A DNA stretch of 11,236 nt from a bacterium (GTDB lineage: Bacteria > Patescibacteriota > Minisyncoccia > Phycocordibacterales > UBA9973), in assembly GCA_021813175.1 (NCBI GenBank), contig JAKALJ010000001.1:26306-37541 (forward strand), given 5' to 3'. A model generated the notes under the pieces. The model saw nothing but the letters and a program-made list of their open reading frames with translations, made no database searches and was not told the origin of the DNA. Positions 1-6,394 of the stretch are shown in pieces. Position 1 is the stretch's first letter. Each line of letters starts with the position of its first letter. The position numbers and the translations under genes are program-made.

Positions 1-4
1 AAAT

Positions 5-33
5 TTGCATAAGAGAAAAAATTCCTTTATACT
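5..33 (+). promoter_or_regulatory. Predicted sigma70-type promoter of the ATP synthase operon
   Basis: A -35-like TTGCAT (5-10) and a -10-like TATACT (28-33) are separated by exactly 17 bases, the optimal spacing for a housekeeping sigma factor. Transcription should start near position 40, giving a leader of about 25 bases before the GTG of the first gene. No other comparably good promoter is visible between here and atpC, so this probably drives the whole operon. The motif match is seen in the sequence; activity is inferred. Confidence 0.65.
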
Positions 34-41
34 GTAAGCAT

Positions 42-58
42 AAAGCCGATGAGGCTTT
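42..58 (+). promoter_or_regulatory. 5' leader hairpin overlapping the ribosome-binding site of the first atp gene
   Basis: AAAGCC (42-47) pairs perfectly with GGCTTT (53-58) around a five-base loop, GATGA. The hairpin would sit at the extreme 5' end of the predicted transcript. The only Shine-Dalgarno-like bases for the GTG at 65 (GAGG, 51-54) lie in its loop and 3' arm. It could protect the 5' end of the mRNA or limit translation of the first cistron. The pairing is seen; the role is inferred. Confidence 0.45.
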
Positions 59-64
59 GTTTTC

Positions 65-394
65 GTGCAAGACAATAAAAAGGACAATCAAGGCAGTGAA
101 GGTCCCTGGTGGAGAGAGGCCGCTTTTCTTTTTAGCGAAATCTCCGCCTGGATCGTGGTTCCGATAGTAGCCGCCCTCATGGTAGGTAAAACACTAGACC
201 AAAAATACGACACCGCTCCATGGCTCTTTATTATTTTAGCCGCTTTGGGATTTCTGGTCACCGCTTACGGAATAATCCATTCGGTGAAAAAATATACCAA
301 AACCGCGAGGATAAAGAAGGAAGATTGGAAACGGCTGAAGAGGGTCAAAGAAGAAGAAGACGGCAGTACGGAAGAAAAAACAAAAAGCATATGA
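65..394 (+). CDS. AtpZ/AtpI-family membrane protein, first gene of the ATP synthase operon
   Basis: A 109-residue membrane protein starting at GTG. Two hydrophobic segments (about 24-42 and 53-73) flank a short loop with Gly41 and Leu44-Asp45 and end in a long basic/acidic cytosolic tail (75-109). The G..LD....PW pattern between two helices is typical of the AtpZ/AtpI group (the 'ATPase gene 1' family) that heads many bacterial atp operons. These proteins are linked to c-ring assembly and to Mg2+/Ca2+ uptake for the synthase. The stop codon overlaps the atpB start in an ATGA, which implies translational coupling. The start is supported by weak GAGG ten bases upstream and by the promoter geometry; no upstream alternative gives a better protein. 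The choice between AtpZ and AtpI is uncertain, so no symbol is given. Confidence 0.85.
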   Translation: MQDNKKDNQGSEGPWWREAAFLFSEISAWIVVPIVAALMVGKTLDQKYDTAPWLFIILAALGFLVTAYGIIHSVKKYTKTARIKKEDWKRLKRVKEEEDGSTEEKTKSI

Positions 395-1257
395 ACCTGA
401 TTCAAGAAATAAGTTTGTTCGCCGAGCCGGTGGCGCGCATCGGCAAATACGCGGTTACCAATTCCATGCTGGCCAGCTGGGTGGCGGCAATTATTATTAT
501 AATTTTTTCTCTTTCTCTCCGCTTCAAATTAAAAGAAATTCCGCGAGGAATGCAGAATCTTTTTGAGATGCTTGTGGAAGGAGCTTTTTCGCTCATTGAT
601 CAGGTAACGGGAGATAGAAAACTATCCGAAAAAGTTTTTCCCATCGCTCTGCCCCTTTTTCTTTTTATTCTTTTGAACAACTGGATCGGGCTCATGCCGC
701 TCGGCTGGGTCGGACAGGTGGAACATACCGGCAAGGGATTCTTGTTTGTGCCGTATCTGCGTGGCGGGTCTGCGGACGTGAACACTACCATCGCCCTAGC
801 CGTGATGTCCGTCCTTGCCGCCAATCTCTTCGGAGTGCTTTCCATCGGCATTTGGAAAGTTTTCAATAAATATGTTAATATCAAAGTGCTTAGCAGCATC
901 CCGGGCAGGATAAAAAAGGATCTGACGGTTGTGATCGTGGCGCCCATCACCTTCTTTGTGGGGCTGATTGAGATAATCGGCGAGATAGCCAAGATGGTTT
1001 CCCTGGCCTTCCGTTTGTTCGGGAATATTTTCGCGGGGGAAGTGCTCCTTTATTCCATGGCCGCCTTGATCCCGTATATAGTGCCGGTTCCTTTCCTTTT
1101 CCTGGAGCTTTTGATGACTTCCATCCAGGCCCTAATCTTCGCTATGTTGGTGGTAGTGTACTTCACAATCTCCGCGAGCGAGCATGGACATGAGGACGAA
1201 ACGGATGTCCGAAAAGAGCAGGAAGAGATAAAGGAGGTTCTGTCTGCGAAAGCATAA
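391..1257 (+). CDS. atpB: F1Fo ATP synthase subunit a
   Basis: The 288-residue stator channel subunit of Fo, which provides the two proton half-channels next to the c-ring. The conserved segment SLAFRLFGNIFAGE places the essential Arg at residue 208 (E. coli Arg210), with Asn212 and Glu217 at the expected spacing. Gln246 matches E. coli Gln252. Glu239 stands where E. coli has His245, a substitution also seen in other bacteria. Hydrophobic helices lie at about 28-43, 82-105, 130-153, 178-200, 203-228 and 233-260, followed by a charged cytosolic tail. The start at ATG 391 overlaps the previous stop by four bases (ATGA). An open frame extends upstream to 220, but that part only overlaps the first gene in another frame and encodes an Arg-rich stretch unlike subunit a. 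Confidence 0.97.
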   Translation: MNLIQEISLFAEPVARIGKYAVTNSMLASWVAAIIIIIFSLSLRFKLKEIPRGMQNLFEMLVEGAFSLIDQVTGDRKLSEKVFPIALPLFLFILLNNWIGLMPLGWVGQVEHTGKGFLFVPYLRGGSADVNTTIALAVMSVLAANLFGVLSIGIWKVFNKYVNIKVLSSIPGRIKKDLTVVIVAPITFFVGLIEIIGEIAKMVSLAFRLFGNIFAGEVLLYSMAALIPYIVPVPFLFLELLMTSIQALIFAMLVVVYFTISASEHGHEDETDVRKEQEEIKEVLSAKA

Positions 1258-1295
1258 CAATTAAAATATTTCCAAAAAGGTCATTATTATAAGCC

Positions 1296-1315
1296 CCCTC
1301 GCCATAGAGCGCGGG
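1296..1315 (+). promoter_or_regulatory. Hairpin in the atpE leader
   Basis: The 74-base gap between atpB and atpE contains CCCTCGC (1296-1302) facing GCGCGGG (1309-1315) with one mismatch and a six-base loop. It is followed by sixteen A-rich, apparently unstructured bases up to the atpE ATG, with no Shine-Dalgarno sequence. No T-run follows, so it is not an intrinsic terminator. Because c is the most abundant subunit, an E. coli atpE-like translational enhancer role is conceivable. That role is inference. Confidence 0.3.
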
Positions 1316-1331
1316 ATAACATAAAAACAAA

Positions 1332-1541
1332 ATGGATTTAACAACTATTTCCAAAGCGATAGTGATGGGGGTGGGAGCCCTGGGCCCCGCTCTGGCCATC
1401 GGCATGATTGGCGCCCGGGCTATGGAGTCTATCGGCCGCAACCCGGAAGCTGCCGGTAAGATTTTAGTTCCAATGCTTCTGGCCTGCGCTTTTGCCGAAG
1501 CGGTAGCCATTTACGCTCTGGTCATTGCCTTTTCAATTTAG
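1332..1541 (+). CDS. atpE: F1Fo ATP synthase subunit c (proteolipid, proton-type)
   Basis: A 69-residue hairpin of two transmembrane helices (about 7-32 and 45-68) joined by the polar loop Arg36-Asn37-Pro38, which contacts gamma and epsilon. Glu56 is the ion-carrying carboxylate in helix 2. Aligned with the Na+-type c subunit of Ilyobacter, the Na+ ligands Gln32, Ser66 and Thr67 are replaced by Ile23, Ala57 and Val58, so proton coupling is expected. The helix-1 Gly repeat is partly replaced by Ala (A.A.G..GA around 20-28). There is no Shine-Dalgarno sequence before the ATG; the leader is A-rich and preceded by a small hairpin. The gene is separated from atpB by 74 bases and from atpF by 15. 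Confidence 0.97.
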   Translation: MDLTTISKAIVMGVGALGPALAIGMIGARAMESIGRNPEAAGKILVPMLLACAFAEAVAIYALVIAFSI

Positions 1542-1556
1542 CAATATATTTGGAGT

Positions 1557-2048
1557 ATGGACTCAATCATTTCCACTTTTCACATAGAATGGAAAACATT
1601 GCTCACCCAAGCGATAAATTTTAGCCTTGTTCTTCTAGTACTGTACATTTTTGCCCTGAAGCCCGTAAGTAAGCTGATGAAAGAACGTACGGCCAAGATT
1701 GAAAAGGGTATAGCGGATGCCGCGGAGAACAGAAAGCTCTTAGAGCAAAGTAAAAAGAAATATGAGGAACAACTGGCCAAGGCACGGAGAGAGGCAAATG
1801 TAATACTCCTCGAAATGAAGAAGGAGGTAGAGAAGAAAAAAGCGGATATGCTTGCTGACGCCAAAAAAGAAGTGAACAGAATATTGGAAAATGGACGAAA
1901 GACACTTGAGAACGAAAAAACGAAAATGGTCGGCGAAGCCAAAAAAGAGGTGGCGACTCTTGCCATAAAGATTACCGAAAAATTACTTATGGAAGAAGTC
2001 GGGCCGTCTTTTCAAGAAAAGGCGGTTGAAGAAGTGAATAAATTATGA
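1557..2048 (+). CDS. atpF: F1Fo ATP synthase subunit b
   Basis: The 163-residue peripheral stalk subunit. A single N-terminal membrane helix (about 16-35) is followed by an uninterrupted Lys/Glu/Ala-rich stretch (about 40-150) with coiled-coil character, the usual plan of the b dimer that links subunit a to delta and alpha. Length matches ordinary b subunits (about 156-170). The Shine-Dalgarno-like GGAG (1552-1555) leaves only one base before the ATG, which is unusually tight, but no better in-frame start exists because a stop lies at 1539-1541. The TGA overlaps the atpH start (ATGA). Confidence 0.95.
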   Translation: MDSIISTFHIEWKTLLTQAINFSLVLLVLYIFALKPVSKLMKERTAKIEKGIADAAENRKLLEQSKKKYEEQLAKARREANVILLEMKKEVEKKKADMLADAKKEVNRILENGRKTLENEKTKMVGEAKKEVATLAIKITEKLLMEEVGPSFQEKAVEEVNKL

Positions 2049-2437
2049 GAGCGGCATCTTATAAGGAAATAGCGGAAGCCATACTGGAGAGCGTAGAGGA
2101 TGGAGGAAAAGATGCCTTAATACAGGCAGTCCTTTTTTTGCGCCGGAAGGGTCTGCTTGGAGAATCAGACTTAATTCTTTCCGAAATGGAGAAAATAGAG
2201 AATGGAAGAGAAGGAAAAACAACAGCCGACATTTTTTCTCCGCACCCGCTTCCTGTTCGCTTGAAAAATAAATTGGCACAGGCATTAGCCAAACGATATT
2301 CATTAAGAAAAATAGAGTGGCGGGAGCATTTAAACTCCGGACTTTTAGGCGGCTTTCGGATAGAAACCGAGGGTGAAGTGATTGATGCCACTCTCAAAGG
2401 AAAAATTAAAAAATTAGAAGCGCGACTAATCAGCTAA
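2045..2437 (+). CDS. atpH: F1Fo ATP synthase subunit delta, shortened form
   Basis: The delta (OSCP) subunit, which ties the b stalk to the top of the alpha3beta3 head. Only 130 residues are present, against about 175-180 in typical bacteria. The C-terminal hallmark is intact: Gly99-Leu-Leu-Gly-Gly-Phe104 followed by a Val-Ile-Asp and Lys-Gly-Lys/Leu pattern to residue 124, matching the GxIxGFxxxxxDxxxDxSxxGxLxxL style of the family. The N-terminal six-helix domain, which binds the alpha N-termini, seems to have lost roughly 45-50 residues: one helix start (SYKEIAEAIL) passes almost directly into a late-domain helix (24-52). The start overlaps atpF by four bases, so no missing upstream sequence explains the length. 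The assignment is firm from context and the C-terminal motif. Confidence 0.9.
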   Translation: MRAASYKEIAEAILESVEDGGKDALIQAVLFLRRKGLLGESDLILSEMEKIENGREGKTTADIFSPHPLPVRLKNKLAQALAKRYSLRKIEWREHLNSGLLGGFRIETEGEVIDATLKGKIKKLEARLIS

Positions 2438-2441
2438 GGAA

Positions 2442-3953
2442 ATGAGCATAATAATAGAAAATTTAAAGAAAGAGATACAGGGTTTCAAGGCGGAATTGCG
2501 AGCGGAAAAAGCTGGGCGGGTACTCGAGGTTTTTGACGGCATCGCCCGTTGCTCCGGACTCTCCAATTTGAAATCTTCCGAAATGGTGACATTCTCCGGC
2601 GGAGAAAGGGGTGTAGCTCTGAATCTGGAAGAAGACACGGTGGGAATAATAATTCTTGGCGATTTTTCCAAAATTAAAGAAGGAGACGAAGTGCGCGGAA
2701 CCGGCAAAATACTGGAAGTGCCTCTGTCTGATGGCCTTCTCGGCCGGACGGTAAATCCGCTCGGCGTGCCAGTGGATGGCAAAGGAGCCATCGATCCGCC
2801 GGCTGGCGGAGATAAAACATATCCAATTGAGCGCGTCGCTCCGGGCGTGATTACTCGGCAAAAAGTGAGCGAGCCGGTGGCTACGGGCATTAAGGCCATC
2901 GACGCCATCATTCCCATCGGCCGCGGCCAGCGCGAACTTATCATCGGCGATCGTCAGACCGGCAAGACCGCTATTGCCATAGACACAATCCTAAACCAAA
3001 AAGGGCAGAATATGATTTGCGTGTACGTCTCCATTGGACAAAAGGATTCCAAACTTCGGAAGATTGAAACCCGTCTAGCTGAAGGGGGCGCCATGGAATA
3101 TACTGTGATTGTAAAAGCCTCCGCAAGCGAGGCGGCTTCGCTTATTTATATCGCTCCGTACGCGGGAGTATCTATTGCCGAATATTTTATGGATCAGGGT
3201 AGGGATGTGCTTATCATTTATGACGATCTTTCCAAGCACGCGGCGGCCTATCGTGAAATTTCCTTGTTACTTCGACGTCCGCCCGGTCGAGAAGCCTATC
3301 CTGGAGATGTATTCTATCTGCATTCCCGTTTGCTTGAACGAGCTTGCCGCCGGAACAAAGACTATGGAGGCGGATCCATTACAGCCCTGCCTATCATTGA
3401 AACCCAAGCCGGGGACGTGTCCGCCTATATCCCCACTAACGTGATTTCCATCACTGACGGCCAGATTTTTTTGGAGACGGATCTCTTCTACAAAGGCATC
3501 CGTCCGGCAGTGAATGTCGGTCTGTCTGTTTCCCGGGTAGGCGGAGACGCGCAGATTAAGGCAATGAAAAAAGTAGCCGGCACTTTGAAATTGGATCTGG
3601 CTCAATATCGGGAGCTGGAAGCCTTCGCCCAGTTTGGTTCAGATTTGGACGAGAGCACCAAAAAACAACTGGAGCGCGGCAAACGGGCAGTGGAGCTTTT
3701 AAAACAACCGCAGTACCGGCCCATGCGTACGGATTATCAAATAGTAGCCATTTACGCCCTTTCCCGCGGTTATTTGGACAATGTACCAGTGGAAAAAATA
3801 AGAGAATTTGAAACTGGATTAGTGGAATATGCCGAACAAAATGCCAAGCGCTTCTTCAAGGAAATCAAGGAAGAAAAAATGTGGACTGAGAAAGGAGAAG
3901 CAGAGCTCCAAAGGGTCATAGAAGAATACAAAGGCGCCTTTTTAGCAAAATAA
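2442..3953 (+). CDS. atpA: F1Fo ATP synthase subunit alpha
   Basis: The 503-residue non-catalytic nucleotide-binding subunit of F1. The Walker A motif GDRQTGKT lies at residues 169-176, the same positions as in E. coli, and includes the alpha-type Gln172. The arginine finger is Arg365 in SVSRVGG. The N-terminal helix that docks on delta (residues 3-20) is retained and only slightly shorter than in E. coli. The C-terminal helical domain (about 375-503) is complete. Four bases separate atpH from the ATG. The Shine-Dalgarno TAAGGA overlaps the atpH stop and leaves a single spacer base. No frameshift or missing motif is seen. Confidence 0.98.
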   Translation: MSIIIENLKKEIQGFKAELRAEKAGRVLEVFDGIARCSGLSNLKSSEMVTFSGGERGVALNLEEDTVGIIILGDFSKIKEGDEVRGTGKILEVPLSDGLLGRTVNPLGVPVDGKGAIDPPAGGDKTYPIERVAPGVITRQKVSEPVATGIKAIDAIIPIGRGQRELIIGDRQTGKTAIAIDTILNQKGQNMICVYVSIGQKDSKLRKIETRLAEGGAMEYTVIVKASASEAASLIYIAPYAGVSIAEYFMDQGRDVLIIYDDLSKHAAAYREISLLLRRPPGREAYPGDVFYLHSRLLERACRRNKDYGGGSITALPIIETQAGDVSAYIPTNVISITDGQIFLETDLFYKGIRPAVNVGLSVSRVGGDAQIKAMKKVAGTLKLDLAQYRELEAFAQFGSDLDESTKKQLERGKRAVELLKQPQYRPMRTDYQIVAIYALSRGYLDNVPVEKIREFETGLVEYAEQNAKRFFKEIKEEKMWTEKGEAELQRVIEEYKGAFLAK

Positions 3954-3972
3954 GAATATATTGAGCAAAAAA

Positions 3973-4935
3973 ATGACCGGAACAAATGAAATTAAAAGGA
4001 GAATAAAAAGCGTGGGGAATATCAGGAAAATTACCAAAGCCATGCAAATGGTGGCCGCGGCTAAAATGAAGCGAGCGGTGGCAAGCGCTCTTTCCTCCCG
4101 CCTATATGCGGAATATTCCTGGGATATTCTTTCTTCCATCAGCAGAAATGTGGAAAATATTGAACATCCCTTGTTCGTTGAACGAGAAACAAAAAGGGTG
4201 CTTTTAGTTGTTATCACTTCCAATCGAGGATTGTGCGGCGCCTACAATACCCAAGTAAGCAAGCAAGCTGTCCGATTTCTCGAATCCATTCGAAGAAAAT
4301 TTCCATCCGCTGAATTTGAAATTTTGACTGCCGGTAAAAAAGGCGAACGGCTTTTCCGGAGAATGAGCGAAAAAATTGCGGCCAGTTTTTTAAACCTGCC
4401 GGACAATGTGTCTCTCCGGGATATTTTGCCCATCTCCCGACTTATTGCCGAAGAATACGAGAAGGGAACTTATGATAGAGCAATCGTGGCATACACTGAT
4501 TTTGTCTCATCCTTAGTGCAGAGGCCTCTTATAAAACAAATTGCCCCCATTTCCAAAAGGGAACTGAAGGAATTTTTACGAACAATCGGCGAAGAAAAAA
4601 ATAAAATAGAATTGCAAAATGGAAACGGAGATCAGGAAGAAAAGGGAAGACCCTTCGCGCCGAAGATAGATTACCTGTTTGAAGGAGAGCAAAACGCCCT
4701 TATCGGCTCCTTGGCCGAAAAGCTTTTACGTATGCAGATATATCAAATGTTTCTGGAGTCCAGAGCTTCCGAACAGTCAGCTCGGATGCTGGCCATGAAA
4801 AATGCCACGGAAGCAGCCGGAGAAATGATAGAAGATTTTAGCCTTGTTTTCAATAAAGCCCGGCAGGCCGGCATTACCAGGGAAATCTCGGAAATTTCGG
4901 CAGGCATGGTGAGCGTGAATAACCTGCAAGGTTGA
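3973..4935 (+). CDS. atpG: F1Fo ATP synthase subunit gamma
   Basis: The 320-residue central rotor shaft (E. coli 286). The N-terminal coiled coil begins MTGTNEIKRR and continues with ITKAMQMVAA. The SNRGLCGAYN motif at 84-93 and the C-terminal helix with MLAMKNAT and NKARQAGIT are canonical. The extra length is mainly a charged, Asn/Gln/Glu/Lys-rich linker at about 205-227. ATG 3973 was chosen because its translation aligns with the family start (M.G..EI); a TTG at 3961 would add four residues (MSKK) and cannot be excluded. The last residues (NNLQG) extend past the usual end and are encoded by the 5' arm of a strong hairpin, which also supplies the TGA stop. Confidence 0.96.
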   Translation: MTGTNEIKRRIKSVGNIRKITKAMQMVAAAKMKRAVASALSSRLYAEYSWDILSSISRNVENIEHPLFVERETKRVLLVVITSNRGLCGAYNTQVSKQAVRFLESIRRKFPSAEFEILTAGKKGERLFRRMSEKIAASFLNLPDNVSLRDILPISRLIAEEYEKGTYDRAIVAYTDFVSSLVQRPLIKQIAPISKRELKEFLRTIGEEKNKIELQNGNGDQEEKGRPFAPKIDYLFEGEQNALIGSLAEKLLRMQIYQMFLESRASEQSARMLAMKNATEAAGEMIEDFSLVFNKARQAGITREISEISAGMVSVNNLQG

Positions 4936-4958
4936 CTGGTTAGTCAACCTGGCAGGTT
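4921..4958 (+). repeat. Near-perfect 17-bp stem-loop between atpG and atpD
   Basis: AACCTGC (4921-4927) pairs with GCAGGTT (4952-4958), and AGGTTGACT (4929-4937) pairs with AGTCAACCT (4942-4950) around the tetraloop GGTT. There is one A/G mismatch (4928/4951). The atpG stop codon (4933-4935) lies inside the 5' arm. No T-run follows (GGCAAAATTAC), so it is not a typical intrinsic terminator. It may be an inserted palindromic unit that now acts as an RNA processing or stability element between the gamma and beta cistrons. Confidence 0.8.
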
Positions 4959-4994
4959 GGCAAAATTACAAGTATAACTAAATTGAGAGATAAT

Positions 4995-6365
4995 ATGCAT
5001 AAAGGCGCAATCAAAACGATAATCGGTCCGGTAGTGGACGTAGAATTCAAGGAAGGAGAACTACCCAGGATTTATGATGCTCTTAAAGTGAGAAAAGCAA
5101 GCCCTTCCGGAGATGAAAAAGAATTAGTTTTAGAAGTAGAACAGCATATCGGCAGGAACACAGTACGGACCGTGGCTATGGATTCCACGGACGGCCTTTC
5201 CCGCGGCATGGAGGCGGAGAATACCGGAGCGCCCATAAATGTGCCAGTGGGGAAAAGCACTCTTGGGCGGATGTGGAACGTGCTCGGAGAGCCTATTGAC
5301 GGCAAAGCCCCGGTCGGCGAAAGCCCGACCTTACCTATTCACCGCAACGCTCCCTCGTACATTGCCCAATCTACCGAGGTAGAAATCTTAGAAACCGGCA
5401 TTAAGGTCATTGACCTTATCTGTCCGGTATTAAAAGGCGGAAAAGTAGGTCTCTTCGGCGGAGCCGGAGTAGGCAAGACAGTGGTGATTCAAGAGCTTAT
5501 TCACAACATTGCCGCCAATCACGGCGGATATTCAGTGTTTGCCGGAGTAGGCGAGCGCACCCGCGAAGGAAACGATCTATATCATGAAATGAAAGATTCA
5601 GGCGTCTTGGATAAAGTAGCTATGGTTTTTGGACAGATGAACGAACCGCCTGGAGCGCGTCTACGCGTAGGTCTCTCCGGTCTCACTATGGCCGAACATT
5701 TCCGGGACAAGGAAGGCAAGGATGTGCTTTTCTTCATAGACAATATTTTCCGTTTTACTCAAGCCGGTTCAGAAGTGTCTGCCCTACTCGGACGAATTCC
5801 TTCGGCCGTGGGCTATCAGCCGACTTTGGCTACAGAAATGGGAATTTTGCAGGAACGCATCACTTCCACAGAAAAAGGTTCTGTCACTTCCGTGCAGGCG
5901 GTGTACGTGCCTGCGGATGACCTGACCGACCCGGCGCCGGCCACGACCTTCTCGCACTTGGACTCCACAGTGGTTTTGAATCGTTCGCTTACCGAAATTG
6001 GCATTTATCCGGCAGTGGATCCTCTAGACTCTTCTTCCACTATTTTGGACCCGAACATAGTGGGCAAGGACCATTATGAAACCGCCCGCGAGGTGCAGAG
6101 AGTGCTTCAGCGCTATAAAGATTTGCAAGACATTATCGCCATTCTTGGTATGGAAGAGCTTTCCGATGAGGATAAGGAGCTAGTAACTCGTGCACGAAAG
6201 ATTCAAAAATTCCTTTCCCAACCTTTCTTCGTGGCGGAACAGTTCACCGGCGCCAAAGGGCAGTATGTTCCTTTAGCGGAAACTGTTCGGTCTTTCAAAG
6301 AAATCTTGGAAGGGAAGCATGATAGCAAGTCGGAAAATGAGTTTTACATGAAGGGGGCGCTGTAA
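4995..6365 (+). CDS. atpD: F1Fo ATP synthase subunit beta (catalytic)
   Basis: The 456-residue catalytic subunit, three per F1. The Walker A motif GGAGVGKT is at 155-162, the catalytic glutamate in GERTRE is Glu187, and Walker B ends at Asp249 (FFIDN). The DELSEED lever appears as EELSDED at 387-393. Length and domain order are normal. ATG 4995 gives the family-like start MHKGAIKTIIGPVVDVEF, with GAGAG (4985-4989) five bases upstream. The TTG at 4983 would add MRDN and would use up that Shine-Dalgarno-like sequence. The gene is flanked on both sides by strong inverted repeats (4921-4958 and 6395-6566), unlike the tightly packed or overlapping genes earlier in the operon. Confidence 0.98.
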   Translation: MHKGAIKTIIGPVVDVEFKEGELPRIYDALKVRKASPSGDEKELVLEVEQHIGRNTVRTVAMDSTDGLSRGMEAENTGAPINVPVGKSTLGRMWNVLGEPIDGKAPVGESPTLPIHRNAPSYIAQSTEVEILETGIKVIDLICPVLKGGKVGLFGGAGVGKTVVIQELIHNIAANHGGYSVFAGVGERTREGNDLYHEMKDSGVLDKVAMVFGQMNEPPGARLRVGLSGLTMAEHFRDKEGKDVLFFIDNIFRFTQAGSEVSALLGRIPSAVGYQPTLATEMGILQERITSTEKGSVTSVQAVYVPADDLTDPAPATTFSHLDSTVVLNRSLTEIGIYPAVDPLDSSSTILDPNIVGKDHYETAREVQRVLQRYKDLQDIIAILGMEELSDEDKELVTRARKIQKFLSQPFFVAEQFTGAKGQYVPLAETVRSFKEILEGKHDSKSENEFYMKGAL

Positions 6366-6394
6366 TTTTGAAAATTATACAGATAAGGCAGTCC

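Noticed and set aside
220..390. Upstream extension of the atpB frame
   Set aside because: It overlaps the atpZ-like gene in another frame, encodes an Arg-rich stretch unlike subunit a, and ATG 391 gives both a family-like start and an ATGA coupling.
1262..1293. Internal promoter before atpE (TATTAT at 1285-1290)
   Set aside because: No -35-like hexamer lies at a suitable distance, and A+T-rich spacers give such -10 matches by chance.
1332..1541. Na+-dependent ATP synthase
   Set aside because: The Gln, Ser and Thr ligands of Na+-type c rings are replaced by Ile, Ala and Val.
1580..1966. Minus-strand Ser/Phe-rich open frame
   Set aside because: It is the complement of the Lys/Glu-rich coiled coil of atpF; composition explains the lack of stops.
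4921..4958. Intrinsic terminator after atpG
   Set aside because: The hairpin is strong but no T-run follows, and atpD and atpC downstream have no promoter of their own that I can see.
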